From the NCBI GenBank assembly GCA_963700045.1, contig CAVOWK010000013.1, positions 62,001-126,000 of the forward strand: a stretch of 64,000 nt of DNA. The letters are read 5' to 3'. This document shows positions 32,982-41,711 of the stretch, piece after piece. This stretch comes from RPQJ01 sp963700045. Lineage in GTDB: Bacteria > Pseudomonadota > Gammaproteobacteria > Steroidobacterales > Steroidobacteraceae. Position 1 is the first letter of the stretch, and each line of letters begins with the position of its first letter. The translations under genes and the position numbers were made by a program. Under the pieces are notes generated by a model that worked only from the letters and a program-made list of their open reading frames with translations, ran no database searches and was not told the origin of the DNA.

Positions 32982-34595
32982 ATGGACACCGACTCAAGGA
33001 TTCCAGGCCGCGACGAATGCGTCGTCGGCGATCTCCTGCGACGCTGGGCGGGCGAACGGCCCGACCGCCATTTCCTGGAGTTCGAAGACGGTAGCGCCTG
33101 GACGTTCGCCGACACGCTGGAGCGCGTCCAGCACGCAGCGGCCGGGTTGCGGTCCCTGGGCGTGCAGCAAGGCTCGCACGTGCTGTGCTGGATGCCGAAC
33201 GCCGCCGAAGCCGTCCTGGCCTGGCTCGCGGCGAACTATCTCGGTGCGGTACACGTGCCGATCAATACCGGCTATCGCGGACGACTGCTGCAGCACGCCA
33301 TCGAGTTGTCGGATGCCAAGGTGATGGTGGCGCACGCCAGCCTGCTGCCGCGGCTGCGCGAGATCGAGACGGCGCAGTTGAGCGACGTGGTCGTCATCGG
33401 GGAGGTGCCCGCGGCCATCGGTGAACTGACCTGGCAAGGTATCGAAGTGCTGTACTCATCGGATCGCGCAGAACCGCCGCGACCCGTCGAGCCCTGGGAT
33501 CCCAACTTCATCATCCTGACGTCGGGAACCACCGGTCCGTCCAAAGCCGTCATCTGCACCTACATCCAGACCTGGTGTGGTGGTGCGATGGGGATGGACT
33601 ATTTCGATGCCGACGACCGCGTGCTGGCCAACCTGCCGCTGTTTCACATCAGTGGCGCCGGTGCGGTCATGGACCGGCTGACCAAGGGCGGCACCTGCAT
33701 TCTCCAGGACGGCTTCAAGCCGGCGACGTTCTGGGAGACCGTGCGACGGTTCGACATCACCGGCTGCTGCCTCGTCGGCGCAATGACGCAGTTCCTGCTG
33801 CGGCAGCCGTCGAGCGGCCGCGATCGCGATCATCCGTTGCGCAACGTGGTCACCGTGCCCTGGAACCAGGACTCGCGCGCCGTGGCAGAACGCTACGGAC
33901 TGCAGATGCACACCGCGTTCAACATGACCGAGACGGCGGTGCCGATCCGGTCCGGCGCCAACCCCGAGGTGCTCGGCACGTGCGGCCGGCCGCGCCCAGG
34001 GGTGGAAGCACGTGTCGTGGATGGGAATGACATCGAAGTGCCGCACGGCGCTGTCGGCGAATTGATCCTCCGTGCGTCGCGACCCTGGGAAATCACGCAG
34101 GGCTACTACCGCAATCCGCAGGCGACTGCGGCGGTGTGGCGCAATGGCTGGTTCCACACCGGCGACGCGTTCCGTCGCGATGCCGAAGGCAATTTCTTCT
34201 TCGTCGACCGGATGAAGGACGCCATCCGCCGTCGCGGCGAGAACATCTCGTCGTTCGAGGTCGAGGCCGAAGCCTTGTGCCATCCGGCGGTACTGGAGGC
34301 CGCCGCGATCCCTGTGCCGAGCACGGAGTCCGAAGACGAAGTCCTGCTGGTCGTGACCGCCAACGCCGGGCAGGCGATCGAACCACGCGCGCTGCTGCGC
34401 TTCCTCGTGCCGCGCATGGCGCATTTCATGCTGCCGCGCTACATCCGGGTGGTCGCCGAGATGCCGAAGACGCCCACCGCGAAGATCGAAAAGCACCGGC
34501 TGCGGGCCGAAGGCCTGACGGCCGATACCTGGGATCGCGAAGTCCACGGGGTGACCGTGCGGGGCGGGCAGGTCGCCGGCCTGGAGAGTGACTAG
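32982..34595 (+). CDS. Acyl-CoA synthetase (AMP-binding), CaiC/BaiB-like
   Basis: The 537-residue ligase starts at ATG 32982 and activates a carboxylic acid with ATP and CoA. Motifs are ILTSGTTGPSKA (P-loop-like), FNMTETAVP (A5), GWFHTGDAFRRD (A7) and RRRGENISSFEVE (A8). The C-terminal lysine lies in TPTAKIEKHRL. The sequence is close in style to the ligase at 62766 (same GENISSFEVE and DTWDRE ends), suggesting duplication. It is divergent from the carboxyltransferase gene and probably shares an operon with the thiolases that follow. Confidence 0.92.
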   Translation: MDTDSRIPGRDECVVGDLLRRWAGERPDRHFLEFEDGSAWTFADTLERVQHAAAGLRSLGVQQGSHVLCWMPNAAEAVLAWLAANYLGAVHVPINTGYRGRLLQHAIELSDAKVMVAHASLLPRLREIETAQLSDVVVIGEVPAAIGELTWQGIEVLYSSDRAEPPRPVEPWDPNFIILTSGTTGPSKAVICTYIQTWCGGAMGMDYFDADDRVLANLPLFHISGAGAVMDRLTKGGTCILQDGFKPATFWETVRRFDITGCCLVGAMTQFLLRQPSSGRDRDHPLRNVVTVPWNQDSRAVAERYGLQMHTAFNMTETAVPIRSGANPEVLGTCGRPRPGVEARVVDGNDIEVPHGAVGELILRASRPWEITQGYYRNPQATAAVWRNGWFHTGDAFRRDAEGNFFFVDRMKDAIRRRGENISSFEVEAEALCHPAVLEAAAIPVPSTESEDEVLLVVTANAGQAIEPRALLRFLVPRMAHFMLPRYIRVVAEMPKTPTAKIEKHRLRAEGLTADTWDREVHGVTVRGGQVAGLESD

Positions 34596-34646
34596 CATTA
34601 TTGGACTGATGCGTTATCCTGAGCGGATACCAGTGAGGGGCACGTC

Positions 34647-35876
34647 ATGGCGATCCACCTGATCGGCGGTTATCAGACCGATTTCGCACGCGTCTGGTCG
34701 CGCGAAGGACTCGATTACACCGACATGATGCGCGAGGCGATCGACGGCGCCCTGGCGTCCTGCCTGCTCGAACCCGACGACATCGAAGCGATCCACGTCG
34801 GCAACGCCTTCGGTGAGCTGTATCGCGGCCAGGGCCACCTCGCCGCCATGGTCGCGCAGGTGAAGCCAGAGTTCTTCGGCAAACCCGCGATGCGTCACGA
34901 AGCGGCCTGTGCCTCCAGTTCGCTCGGCGTCCTCGCGGCCTCGGCAGAAATCGAAGCGGGGCGTTACGACTGCATCATGGTGCTCGGTGTCGAGGAGGAA
35001 AAGAACCTGCCGGGCGACCAGGCGTCGCAGGTGCAGAACGCCGCGTCGTGGCAGGGTCACGAAGGGCTCGACTGCAAGTTCGTCTGGCCGGCCGTGTTCG
35101 GCCGGATCGCGATGGAGTACGACGAGCGCTACGGCCTCGACCGTCGCTACCTGAACCGTATCGCCGAGATCAACATGGGTAATGCGAAGCGCAATCCGCG
35201 CGCGCAGACCCGCAGCTGGAAGTTCCGTGCCGAGACGTTCACCGACGACGACGAGTTCAATCCCGTGATCGAGCCGGGCACGCGGCGACAGGACTGCGGC
35301 CAGATCACCGACGGCGCGGTTGCGGTCGTGCTCGCGTCGGACCGTTTCATGCAGCGCTATGCGGCGCGTCGCGGCGCCAGGGTGAACGAGTTTCCGCAGA
35401 TCCTCGGCTGGGGGCACACCAATGCGGGCATCCGCTTCCTCGACAAGCTCGAGCGCAGCAAGGGCGAGGAATACATGTTCCCGCACGTGCGCAAGGCCAT
35501 CACCGACGCGTGGCGACGCGCGGGCATCGACGGCGTCGGCAGTCTCGATGGCATCGAGACACACGACTGCTTCACTTCCACCGAATACATGGCGATCGAC
35601 CACTTCGGCCTGACGGCGCCGGGGCAGAGCTGGCAGGCGATCGACAGCGGCCTGGTCGAGATCGACGGAGGCTGTCCGGTCAACGCGTCGGGCGGGCTGA
35701 TCGGGGTCGGTCATCCCGTGGGCGCGACCGGCGCACGACTGCTGCTCGATGCCGGCCGCCAGGTCACGGGCACGGCAGGTGATTACCAGGTTGCCGGTGC
35801 GCGCACGTATGGCACGCTCAATATCGGCGGCTCGCTCGGCACGGTGGTGAGTTTCGTCGTCGGCCTGCGTGACTGA
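34647..35876 (+). CDS. Thiolase / SCP-x-like acetyl-CoA acyltransferase
   Basis: The 409-residue thiolase-fold protein starts at ATG 34647 behind GTGAGGGG. The active-site Cys is in EAACASSSLGV, and a GHPVGATGARL motif is near the end. The second Cys motif of classical thiolases is replaced by IGGSLGTVVS, and NEAF is replaced by HDCFT, so this is of the lipid-transfer (Ltp/SCP-2) thiolase type. Those act on branched or sterol side-chain acyl-CoAs, some as aldolases. The next thiolase gene follows after 10 bases. Confidence 0.88.
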   Translation: MAIHLIGGYQTDFARVWSREGLDYTDMMREAIDGALASCLLEPDDIEAIHVGNAFGELYRGQGHLAAMVAQVKPEFFGKPAMRHEAACASSSLGVLAASAEIEAGRYDCIMVLGVEEEKNLPGDQASQVQNAASWQGHEGLDCKFVWPAVFGRIAMEYDERYGLDRRYLNRIAEINMGNAKRNPRAQTRSWKFRAETFTDDDEFNPVIEPGTRRQDCGQITDGAVAVVLASDRFMQRYAARRGARVNEFPQILGWGHTNAGIRFLDKLERSKGEEYMFPHVRKAITDAWRRAGIDGVGSLDGIETHDCFTSTEYMAIDHFGLTAPGQSWQAIDSGLVEIDGGCPVNASGGLIGVGHPVGATGARLLLDAGRQVTGTAGDYQVAGARTYGTLNIGGSLGTVVSFVVGLRD

Positions 35877-35886
35877 GGCAGTACCC

Positions 35887-37044
35887 ATGGCACATGCATA
35901 CATCTACGACGCCGTGCGCACGCCGCGCGGCAAGGCGCGCGCCGACGGCGGCCTGGCGAGACTGAAGCCGCAGGAACTGGTGGCTGGCCTCGTCGACGGC
36001 CTGCATGCCCGCGGCCAGGACGCGCGGAACGTCGAGGCGCTGGTACTCGGGTGTGTCGGCCAGGTGGGTGACCAGGGCGCGAACATCGCCCTGGTGTCCA
36101 AGCTGCACGCCGGCGTCGCCGACGATGCCTGCGCGTTCGCCTTGAACAACTACTGCGTGTCGGGGCTGACGGCGATCGGCCAGGCAGCCACGCAGATCGC
36201 GGCAGGAAACCTCGACCGGGCGCTCGCCGGCGGCGTGGAAATGATGTCGCGCGTGCCGTTCCTCGGCGACAACGCGAGCTACTACACGGATGCGAGCTTT
36301 CCGAAGCGCACACGATTCGTTCCAGTCGTGCTCACGGCCGACCGGCTCGCGCAAGCCGAGGACATCTCCCGCGAGCAGCTCGATGCGGTCGCATTGGTCT
36401 CGCAGCAGCGCGCCGGCGCGGCCGAAGCGAATCCGGTGTTGACGGCTTCGCGATTGGCGCTCGGTGGCCTGGGCAGCGATGAATGCGCGCGGCCACAGTC
36501 CACGGCGGAATCGCTGGCTGCGATGCCGCCGAGCTTCGCGGCTCTGGCCGTGCAGTACGCGGCTGCGCTCGAAGGCCCGATCGATCATCGCCACACGATC
36601 GGTCACGCGCCGCCGATCTGTGACGGGGCAGGGCTCGCCTTGATCGGTGGAGCGCCCCGCGCCGACCAGCGGCCGCGTGCCCGGATCCTGGGCTATGCCG
36701 AATCGGGCGGAGATCCACACGCTTCGCTGCTGGCGGGCTTCTCCGCGATGGCCAGGGTGCTGAAGCGCACCGGGCTGACGCTGGCCGACATGGATCGCAT
36801 CGAGTTCATGGAAGCCTTCGCCGTGACGATCGCGAAATTCCTCCGCGACTATCCGGTGAACCCGGACAAGGTGAACGTCGCGGGCGGTCACATCGCGCGT
36901 GGCCATCCGATGGGCGCGTCCGGGGCCATCCTGGTCTCGACACTGCTCGACGTGCTCGATGCGGCGAACGGACGCCTCGGGCTCGTGGTGTGCACGGGCG
37001 GTTCCGGAGTCGGCGCGGCGATGGTGGTCGAGCGCCTCCGCTGA
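35887..37044 (+). CDS. Acetyl-CoA C-acyltransferase (thiolase)
   Basis: The 385-residue thiolase starts at ATG 35887. The nucleophile Cys is in LNNYCVSGLTAIG, and the late motifs are ARGHPMGASGAIL and VVCTGGSGVGAAM with the second Cys. The usual NEAF motif reads MEAFAVT here, with Asn replaced by Met, an unusual change. It removes a keto-acyl-CoA end as acetyl- or propionyl-CoA. It is paired with the SCP-x-like gene just upstream, which suggests joint action on one substrate. Confidence 0.9.
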   Translation: MAHAYIYDAVRTPRGKARADGGLARLKPQELVAGLVDGLHARGQDARNVEALVLGCVGQVGDQGANIALVSKLHAGVADDACAFALNNYCVSGLTAIGQAATQIAAGNLDRALAGGVEMMSRVPFLGDNASYYTDASFPKRTRFVPVVLTADRLAQAEDISREQLDAVALVSQQRAGAAEANPVLTASRLALGGLGSDECARPQSTAESLAAMPPSFAALAVQYAAALEGPIDHRHTIGHAPPICDGAGLALIGGAPRADQRPRARILGYAESGGDPHASLLAGFSAMARVLKRTGLTLADMDRIEFMEAFAVTIAKFLRDYPVNPDKVNVAGGHIARGHPMGASGAILVSTLLDVLDAANGRLGLVVCTGGSGVGAAMVVERLR

Positions 37045-37053
37045 CGCGGCGGC

Positions 37054-37452
37054 TCAGGCCGACTTCACTTCCCGCAGCACGGCTGCCTGGGCCGGGTCGA
37101 GGTATTCCTCGATGCGCCACACCAGCCCGTCCTTCAGCGTGATGACGCAGCACGCGAACAGCTTCATCTCCTTGCCGTTCGCGAGCCGCGCCTCGACGAC
37201 GTGCTGCTGCATCCAGCCGCCGGGAATCAGCTCGCGGCGGACGATGCGGTAGTTGCGGTGCGGTGCCTTGCGCACCATCCACTCCAGCACCTTCATGTTG
37301 TCGGCCACGGTCTGGTGGACGTCGTCGTAGTTGTGCCAGAACGTCGCGTCCGGCTGGTAGAACTGGCGCACCTCGGCCGGGTCGCCGCGGTTCAGCGCCG
37401 CGGTGAAGCGATCGGAGAATTCGAAAACCTGCTGCTGGCTGCTCGTATCCAC
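37054..37452 (-). CDS. SnoaL/NTF2-fold protein (nuclear transport factor 2 family)
   Basis: From GTG 37452 the 132-residue protein has the cone-fold pattern: FTAALNRGDPAEVRQFYQPDATFWHN, then late strands with CCVITLKDGLVWRIEEYLDP. ATG 37506 is an alternative with a longer leader. Residues that would mark limonene epoxide hydrolase (Arg-x-Asp) are not present at the expected strand (VVEARLANG). It is small and alone, between two thiolase genes on the other strand. It could be an isomerase, hydratase or binding protein for the pathway, unassigned. Confidence 0.75.
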   Translation of the reverse strand: MDTSSQQQVFEFSDRFTAALNRGDPAEVRQFYQPDATFWHNYDDVHQTVADNMKVLEWMVRKAPHRNYRIVRRELIPGGWMQQHVVEARLANGKEMKLFACCVITLKDGLVWRIEEYLDPAQAAVLREVKSA

Positions 37453-37663
37453 GTGCGGTCCCCCGGCCTCGGCATCAGTTCGATAGTGAAAGCGATGCTT
37501 GCACACCGGGCACTCCGCGGCAAGTCGCCTGCGTCATCGTGCGGTGTGGCACCGGCGGCGGACAGAGGCGGCGGGCTCGGCTGCCGTGGGCCATGCGACC
37601 GGCGTTGACATTCCGCCGCCGACAGGGTCAATTGCGACTTTCAATATAAGACTGAGAGCGGAC

Positions 37664-38872
37664 ATGTCCAGGGAAGCAGTGATCGTCGCCACCGCGCGCA
37701 CCCCGATCGGTCGGGCCTACCGCGGTGCTTTCAACGATACCGATGCCACGACCCTGGGCGGGCATGTCGTCGCCGAGGCGGTGCGGCGCGCAGGCGTGGA
37801 CCCGGGCGAAGTCGAGGACGTCGTCTTTGGATGCGCCGTGCAGCAGGGCACGACGGGCCAGAACATCGCCCGTTTTGCCGCATTGCGGGCGGGGCTGCCG
37901 GACACGGTGCCTGGCATGACCATCGATCGTGCGTGTTCCTCCGGCCTGATGGCGGTCGCCGCGGCCGCGCGGCACATCATCGTCGATGGCGCACCGGTCA
38001 CCGTCGGTGGCGGAATCGAGTCCGTCTCGCTGGTGATGAACGAGCGCATCAACTATGACCGCATCGGCGACCCGTGGCAGCGCGAGCATTACCCGGAAAT
38101 GGCCACGTCGATGATCGAAACGGCCGAGATCGTCGCGGAGCGCTACGGCGTGAGTCGTGAAGCGCAGGACATGTACGCCCTGCAGTCGCAGCAACGCACG
38201 GCGCATGCGCAGGCTGCCGGCCGCTATGACGCCGAGATGGCGCCACTTGCGACACGCATGCGCGTGCAGGACAAGGCGACAGGCGTCGTCAGCGAACAGG
38301 AGGTCACGCTTCGTCTCGACGAGGGCAACCGTCCGCAGACCACGCTCGAGGACCTGCAGAAGCTGAAGCCCGTGTTCAAGGGCGGCCGTTACGTTGCCGA
38401 CGGGCGATTCATCACGGCAGGTAATGCGTCGCAGTTGTCGGATGGCGCCGCGGCGCTCGTGCTGATGGATTCGAAGCTCGCTGAGAAGCGCGGTCTCGAG
38501 CCCCTGGGCGCCTACCGCGGCCTGGCAGTCGCTGGCTGCCGGCCCGAAGAGATGGGGATCGGTCCCGTGTTTGCGGTGCCCAGGTTGCTTGAACGCCACG
38601 GCCTCACGATCGGCGACATCGATCTATGGGAATTGAACGAAGCCTTCGCCAGCCAGGTGCTGTACTGCCGCGACAGGCTAGGTATCCCCAATGACCGGCT
38701 CAATGTGTCGGGCGGCTCGATTTCGATCGGGCACCCGTTTGGCATGACCGGCGCGCGTTGTGTCGGGCACCTGCTGCACGAAGGGCGTCGGCGCGGTGCA
38801 AAGTACGGTGTCGTCACGATGTGTGTCGGCGGCGGCATGGGCGCCGCGGGCCTGTTCGAGATCTTCAGCTGA
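37664..38872 (+). CDS. Acetyl-CoA C-acyltransferase (thiolase)
   Basis: The 402-residue thiolase starts at ATG 37664 (MSREAVIVATARTPIGRAYR). All motifs are canonical: Cys in IDRACSSGLMA, LNEAFASQ with NEAF, SIGHPFGMTGARC and the second Cys in VVTMCVGGGMGAAG. It is the most typical of the three thiolases in the window and may do the ordinary beta-oxidation step. The 211 bases upstream (37453-37663), shared with the divergent SnoaL gene, show a CAATTG palindrome and a TATAAG box but no clear promoter. Confidence 0.93.
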   Translation: MSREAVIVATARTPIGRAYRGAFNDTDATTLGGHVVAEAVRRAGVDPGEVEDVVFGCAVQQGTTGQNIARFAALRAGLPDTVPGMTIDRACSSGLMAVAAAARHIIVDGAPVTVGGGIESVSLVMNERINYDRIGDPWQREHYPEMATSMIETAEIVAERYGVSREAQDMYALQSQQRTAHAQAAGRYDAEMAPLATRMRVQDKATGVVSEQEVTLRLDEGNRPQTTLEDLQKLKPVFKGGRYVADGRFITAGNASQLSDGAAALVLMDSKLAEKRGLEPLGAYRGLAVAGCRPEEMGIGPVFAVPRLLERHGLTIGDIDLWELNEAFASQVLYCRDRLGIPNDRLNVSGGSISIGHPFGMTGARCVGHLLHEGRRRGAKYGVVTMCVGGGMGAAGLFEIFS

Positions 38873-38889
38873 AGCCGAGGACCAGCGTC

Positions 38890-39876
38890 ATGGCCGAACC
38901 CAAGCCGAAACCCCAGCCGAAACTCAAGCCTGCCGAGATGCCGATGTGGATGAAAATCCTGGTGTTCTACGGCCGCTTCGCGCCGTCGTTTACCGCCGTC
39001 GGCTACGTGGCGCGAGGCCTGCCACTGCGGCCGTTGCACGCGTCGTTCAAGGGTCAGACCTGGCTGGTAACCGGTGCCACCGGCGGTATCGGCAAGGGAA
39101 TTGCGCTCGGTGCTGCGCAGCGCGGTGCGACCGTGCTTGCCGTCGGTCGCAACGAAACTGCGCTGAAGGCGCTGGCGCAGGAGGGCGGCGCGGGCATCGT
39201 GCCGCTGCAGTTCGACCTCGGTCTGGTTGCGGCCAATCTCGCGCTCGCGGATGAAGTGACGCGACGCGGGGGCAAGCTCGACGTCCTGGTCAACAACATC
39301 GGTATGCTCGATCACGCACATCGACTGAACCCTGAAGGGTTCGAAGGCACGTACGCGCTGAACCTGCTGGGTCACTTCGCATTGACCGAAAAGCTCATCG
39401 ACGCCAGCGCTCTGGACGGCGGGGTCATCATCAACATGGCGTCGGGCGGTCTCTACAACACGGCACTGAGCCTGCGCCGGCTGGAACAGAAGCCGGAGCG
39501 GTACAGCGGCGTGATGGCCTACGCCGCGCACAAGCGCGCGCAGCTTGCCCTGGCCGATCGCTGGACGCGTCCTGAGCGCAGGCTCGTGTCGTACACGATG
39601 CATCCCGGCTGGGTAGCCACGCAGGGCGTGAGCACCGCACTGCCGGATCTCGAACGTCACCTCGGGCTCGTGCTGCGCACGCCGGCCCAGGGTGGCGACA
39701 CGGCGCTGTGGCTGGCCGCCACGCGCCCGCAGCCCGTTCCCGGCGCGCTGTGGTTCGACCGTGCCCCGCGCGCGGCCCACGCCTACGACTTCACGCGCCA
39801 GGCCGAGGTCGAGCCCGAGGCGATCTATGCGAAGCTGCTCGCCGACGTCGCCAGGGCGCGTTCGGCCCCGGCCTGA
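38890..39876 (+). CDS. Short-chain dehydrogenase with N-terminal extension (DHRS12-like)
   Basis: The 328-residue protein starts at ATG 38890. It has a Lys/Pro-rich leader (KPKPQPKLKPAEMPMW), then an SDR domain beginning near residue 55 with TGATGGIGKG, VLVNNIGML (NNxG), Ser in INMASGG and the catalytic YAAHK. The extra N-terminal 50 residues, with the hydrophobic FYGRFAPSFTAVGYVARG, resemble DHRS12-type SDRs. The substrate is unknown, perhaps a hydroxy/keto intermediate. It is 17 bases after the thiolase. Confidence 0.85.
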   Translation: MAEPKPKPQPKLKPAEMPMWMKILVFYGRFAPSFTAVGYVARGLPLRPLHASFKGQTWLVTGATGGIGKGIALGAAQRGATVLAVGRNETALKALAQEGGAGIVPLQFDLGLVAANLALADEVTRRGGKLDVLVNNIGMLDHAHRLNPEGFEGTYALNLLGHFALTEKLIDASALDGGVIINMASGGLYNTALSLRRLEQKPERYSGVMAYAAHKRAQLALADRWTRPERRLVSYTMHPGWVATQGVSTALPDLERHLGLVLRTPAQGGDTALWLAATRPQPVPGALWFDRAPRAAHAYDFTRQAEVEPEAIYAKLLADVARARSAPA

Positions 39877-39909
39877 GCCTGGCTCCGGGCAAGGCGGGTC
39901 GATGATGAC

Positions 39910-40329
39910 TCAGGCGGAGGGGCTGGCTTTCGACGCCTCGAGCGCCGACGCCGCCTGCGCGGAATCGAAGTACTCCCGCCAGGCCTGGATCAGGCCGTTG
40001 CGCAGTTCGATTACGCCTACGACCGGCAGCGAATGCAGGCCCTCGGGCGTGGTCACGTGGTCGACGCGCTCGAGGATCAGCACGTCGCCGTTCAACGCGA
40101 TGTTGCGGATCTCGAACTCGATCCTGACGATGTGCGCCAGGTGCTTGCCGAGCACCTTGCGCAGGCTGCCGCGACCGCGGATGGGAGTGCCCATCATGCT
40201 GTGCAGCACGCCATCCTCGGCGAAAGTCTCGGCGATGGCCGCAATGTCGTTGGTCCGCCACGGCTGCAGCAGTGCGTCGATCTGCGGCCAGAACGGATGG
40301 GGCGGGTGCAATTCGCGGCTGGCGGTCAT
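39910..40329 (-). CDS. Limonene-1,2-epoxide hydrolase-like SnoaL-fold protein
   Basis: The 139-residue protein (ATG 40329) has the cone fold of limonene epoxide hydrolase (LEH) and keeps its catalytic pattern: Arg-x-Asp in LERVDHV and the second Asp in AWREYFD. In LEH these positions (Arg99, Asp101, Asp132) activate water for epoxide opening. It is divergent from a P450 with only 47 bases between starts, so a P450 epoxidation followed by hydrolysis is attractive, but not proven. Length fits LEH-like proteins. Confidence 0.78.
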   Translation of the reverse strand: MTASRELHPPHPFWPQIDALLQPWRTNDIAAIAETFAEDGVLHSMMGTPIRGRGSLRKVLGKHLAHIVRIEFEIRNIALNGDVLILERVDHVTTPEGLHSLPVVGVIELRNGLIQAWREYFDSAQAASALEASKASPSA

Positions 40330-40376
40330 GTGTGGTTTCCTTGTGCGTATCCGACGCTAGGGGAGGAGGGAGGCGC

Positions 40377-41672
40377 GTGTCAACGAATCCGGTCGCCGAG
40401 TTCTTCGATCCACGGACGCTCGCGGACCCTTATGCCTATTACGAGTCGCGACGCACGGCAGGGCCGGTGCTCGATGTTTCGACCCCGGACAAGGAGACCT
40501 ACCTCGTCATCGGCGCGGCGGCGATCAAGGAGATTGTCGGCCGGCCGGACATCTTCTCCAGCCGTCCGGTCGGCGCGCAGGGCGTCAACCTGTATCCGCG
40601 GGCCGAAGCGCTGCTCAAGGAAAAGGGGTTCGGTCGCACGCCGCAAGTGATCGTCATGGATGCACCGCGACACACGGCCTTCCGCGGGGTGCTCGGCAAG
40701 GTGCTGCGCGACAAGCGGTTCCACCGGATGCGGCCGCAGATTCGCGCGGTGGCCGCGGGCCTGATCGACGACTTCGCGCCGGTGGGCCGCTGTGAATTCA
40801 CCCGCGACTATGCGTGGAAGCTGTCCGTGTTGGTGATCGCCGACCTGCTCGGCGTGGATCGCGGGCGGATCGACGAGTTCAAGCGCTGGTCCGACGCCTG
40901 GGTGCGGCCGCTGCTGCAGCCGCTCACCGAGGACGAGATGCTCGACTGCGTGGCGCAGATCGCCGAGTTGCAGCACTTCCTGGTCGGTGAACTCGCCGCC
41001 CGGCGGGAGTCGCCACGCGACGACCTGCTGACGGATATCGCGCACGCGACGTTCGACCTGGGCCAGGGCGAGGTGCCCTTGCGACGGCACGAGCAGCTCG
41101 GTCTCTGCGAACTGCTCATCGTCGCGGGCAACGACACGACCGCGAATGCGCTGTCGCTCGGGATGCTGCGACTGGTCGAGCGGCCGGACATCGCGGACCG
41201 CATCCGCGGCGACGCGCGGCTCATCGAACGTTTCGCGGAGGAATCGCTGCGCTACGAGGGCGCCGTGCAGAACAACTTTCGCACGTTGACGCAGGACACC
41301 GAACTCCATGGCGTGCGGATGGGGCGCGGTGCGCTGGTCCTGCTTTCATGGGCAGCCGCCAATCGCGATCCGGACGTCTATCCGAATCCGCAGGCATTCG
41401 ATATCGACCGCGCGGCGTTCCGCACGCATCTCGGCTTCGGCGGCGGCGTCCACACCTGCGCCGGGGCGGCGCTCGCCCGGCAGGAACTCGTCGAATCCTA
41501 CGACCTGCTGCTGCACCGGCTGCGCAACCTGCGCTTCGACGCAGGATTCGCCGCGACGGACCTGGTCCGGATGGGCGGGCTCGTGAGTCATGGCCTGGCG
41601 CGCTTGCCGATCCGGTTCGAGCCGGCATCCAAGTCTAATTGTGCAATTGACCCGTCGGTGCGGAACCAATAA
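40377..41672 (+). CDS. Cytochrome P450
   Basis: The 431-residue monooxygenase starts at GTG 40377 behind a strong GGGAGGAGGGAGG. The I-helix oxygen motif is AGNDTTANAL, the ExxR pair is EESLR, and the heme loop is FGGGVHTCAGAALAR with Cys361 as thiolate ligand. It is soluble, with no membrane anchor. Redox partners (ferredoxin, reductase) are not encoded nearby. It heads a run of plus-strand genes from here to 48839 and probably hydroxylates or epoxidises the cluster's substrate. Confidence 0.94.
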   Translation: MSTNPVAEFFDPRTLADPYAYYESRRTAGPVLDVSTPDKETYLVIGAAAIKEIVGRPDIFSSRPVGAQGVNLYPRAEALLKEKGFGRTPQVIVMDAPRHTAFRGVLGKVLRDKRFHRMRPQIRAVAAGLIDDFAPVGRCEFTRDYAWKLSVLVIADLLGVDRGRIDEFKRWSDAWVRPLLQPLTEDEMLDCVAQIAELQHFLVGELAARRESPRDDLLTDIAHATFDLGQGEVPLRRHEQLGLCELLIVAGNDTTANALSLGMLRLVERPDIADRIRGDARLIERFAEESLRYEGAVQNNFRTLTQDTELHGVRMGRGALVLLSWAAANRDPDVYPNPQAFDIDRAAFRTHLGFGGGVHTCAGAALARQELVESYDLLLHRLRNLRFDAGFAATDLVRMGGLVSHGLARLPIRFEPASKSNCAIDPSVRNQ

Positions 41673-41711
41673 CCTGCCACGGGCAGATTCCCCGCAAAGG
41701 CCGAGATCCCG

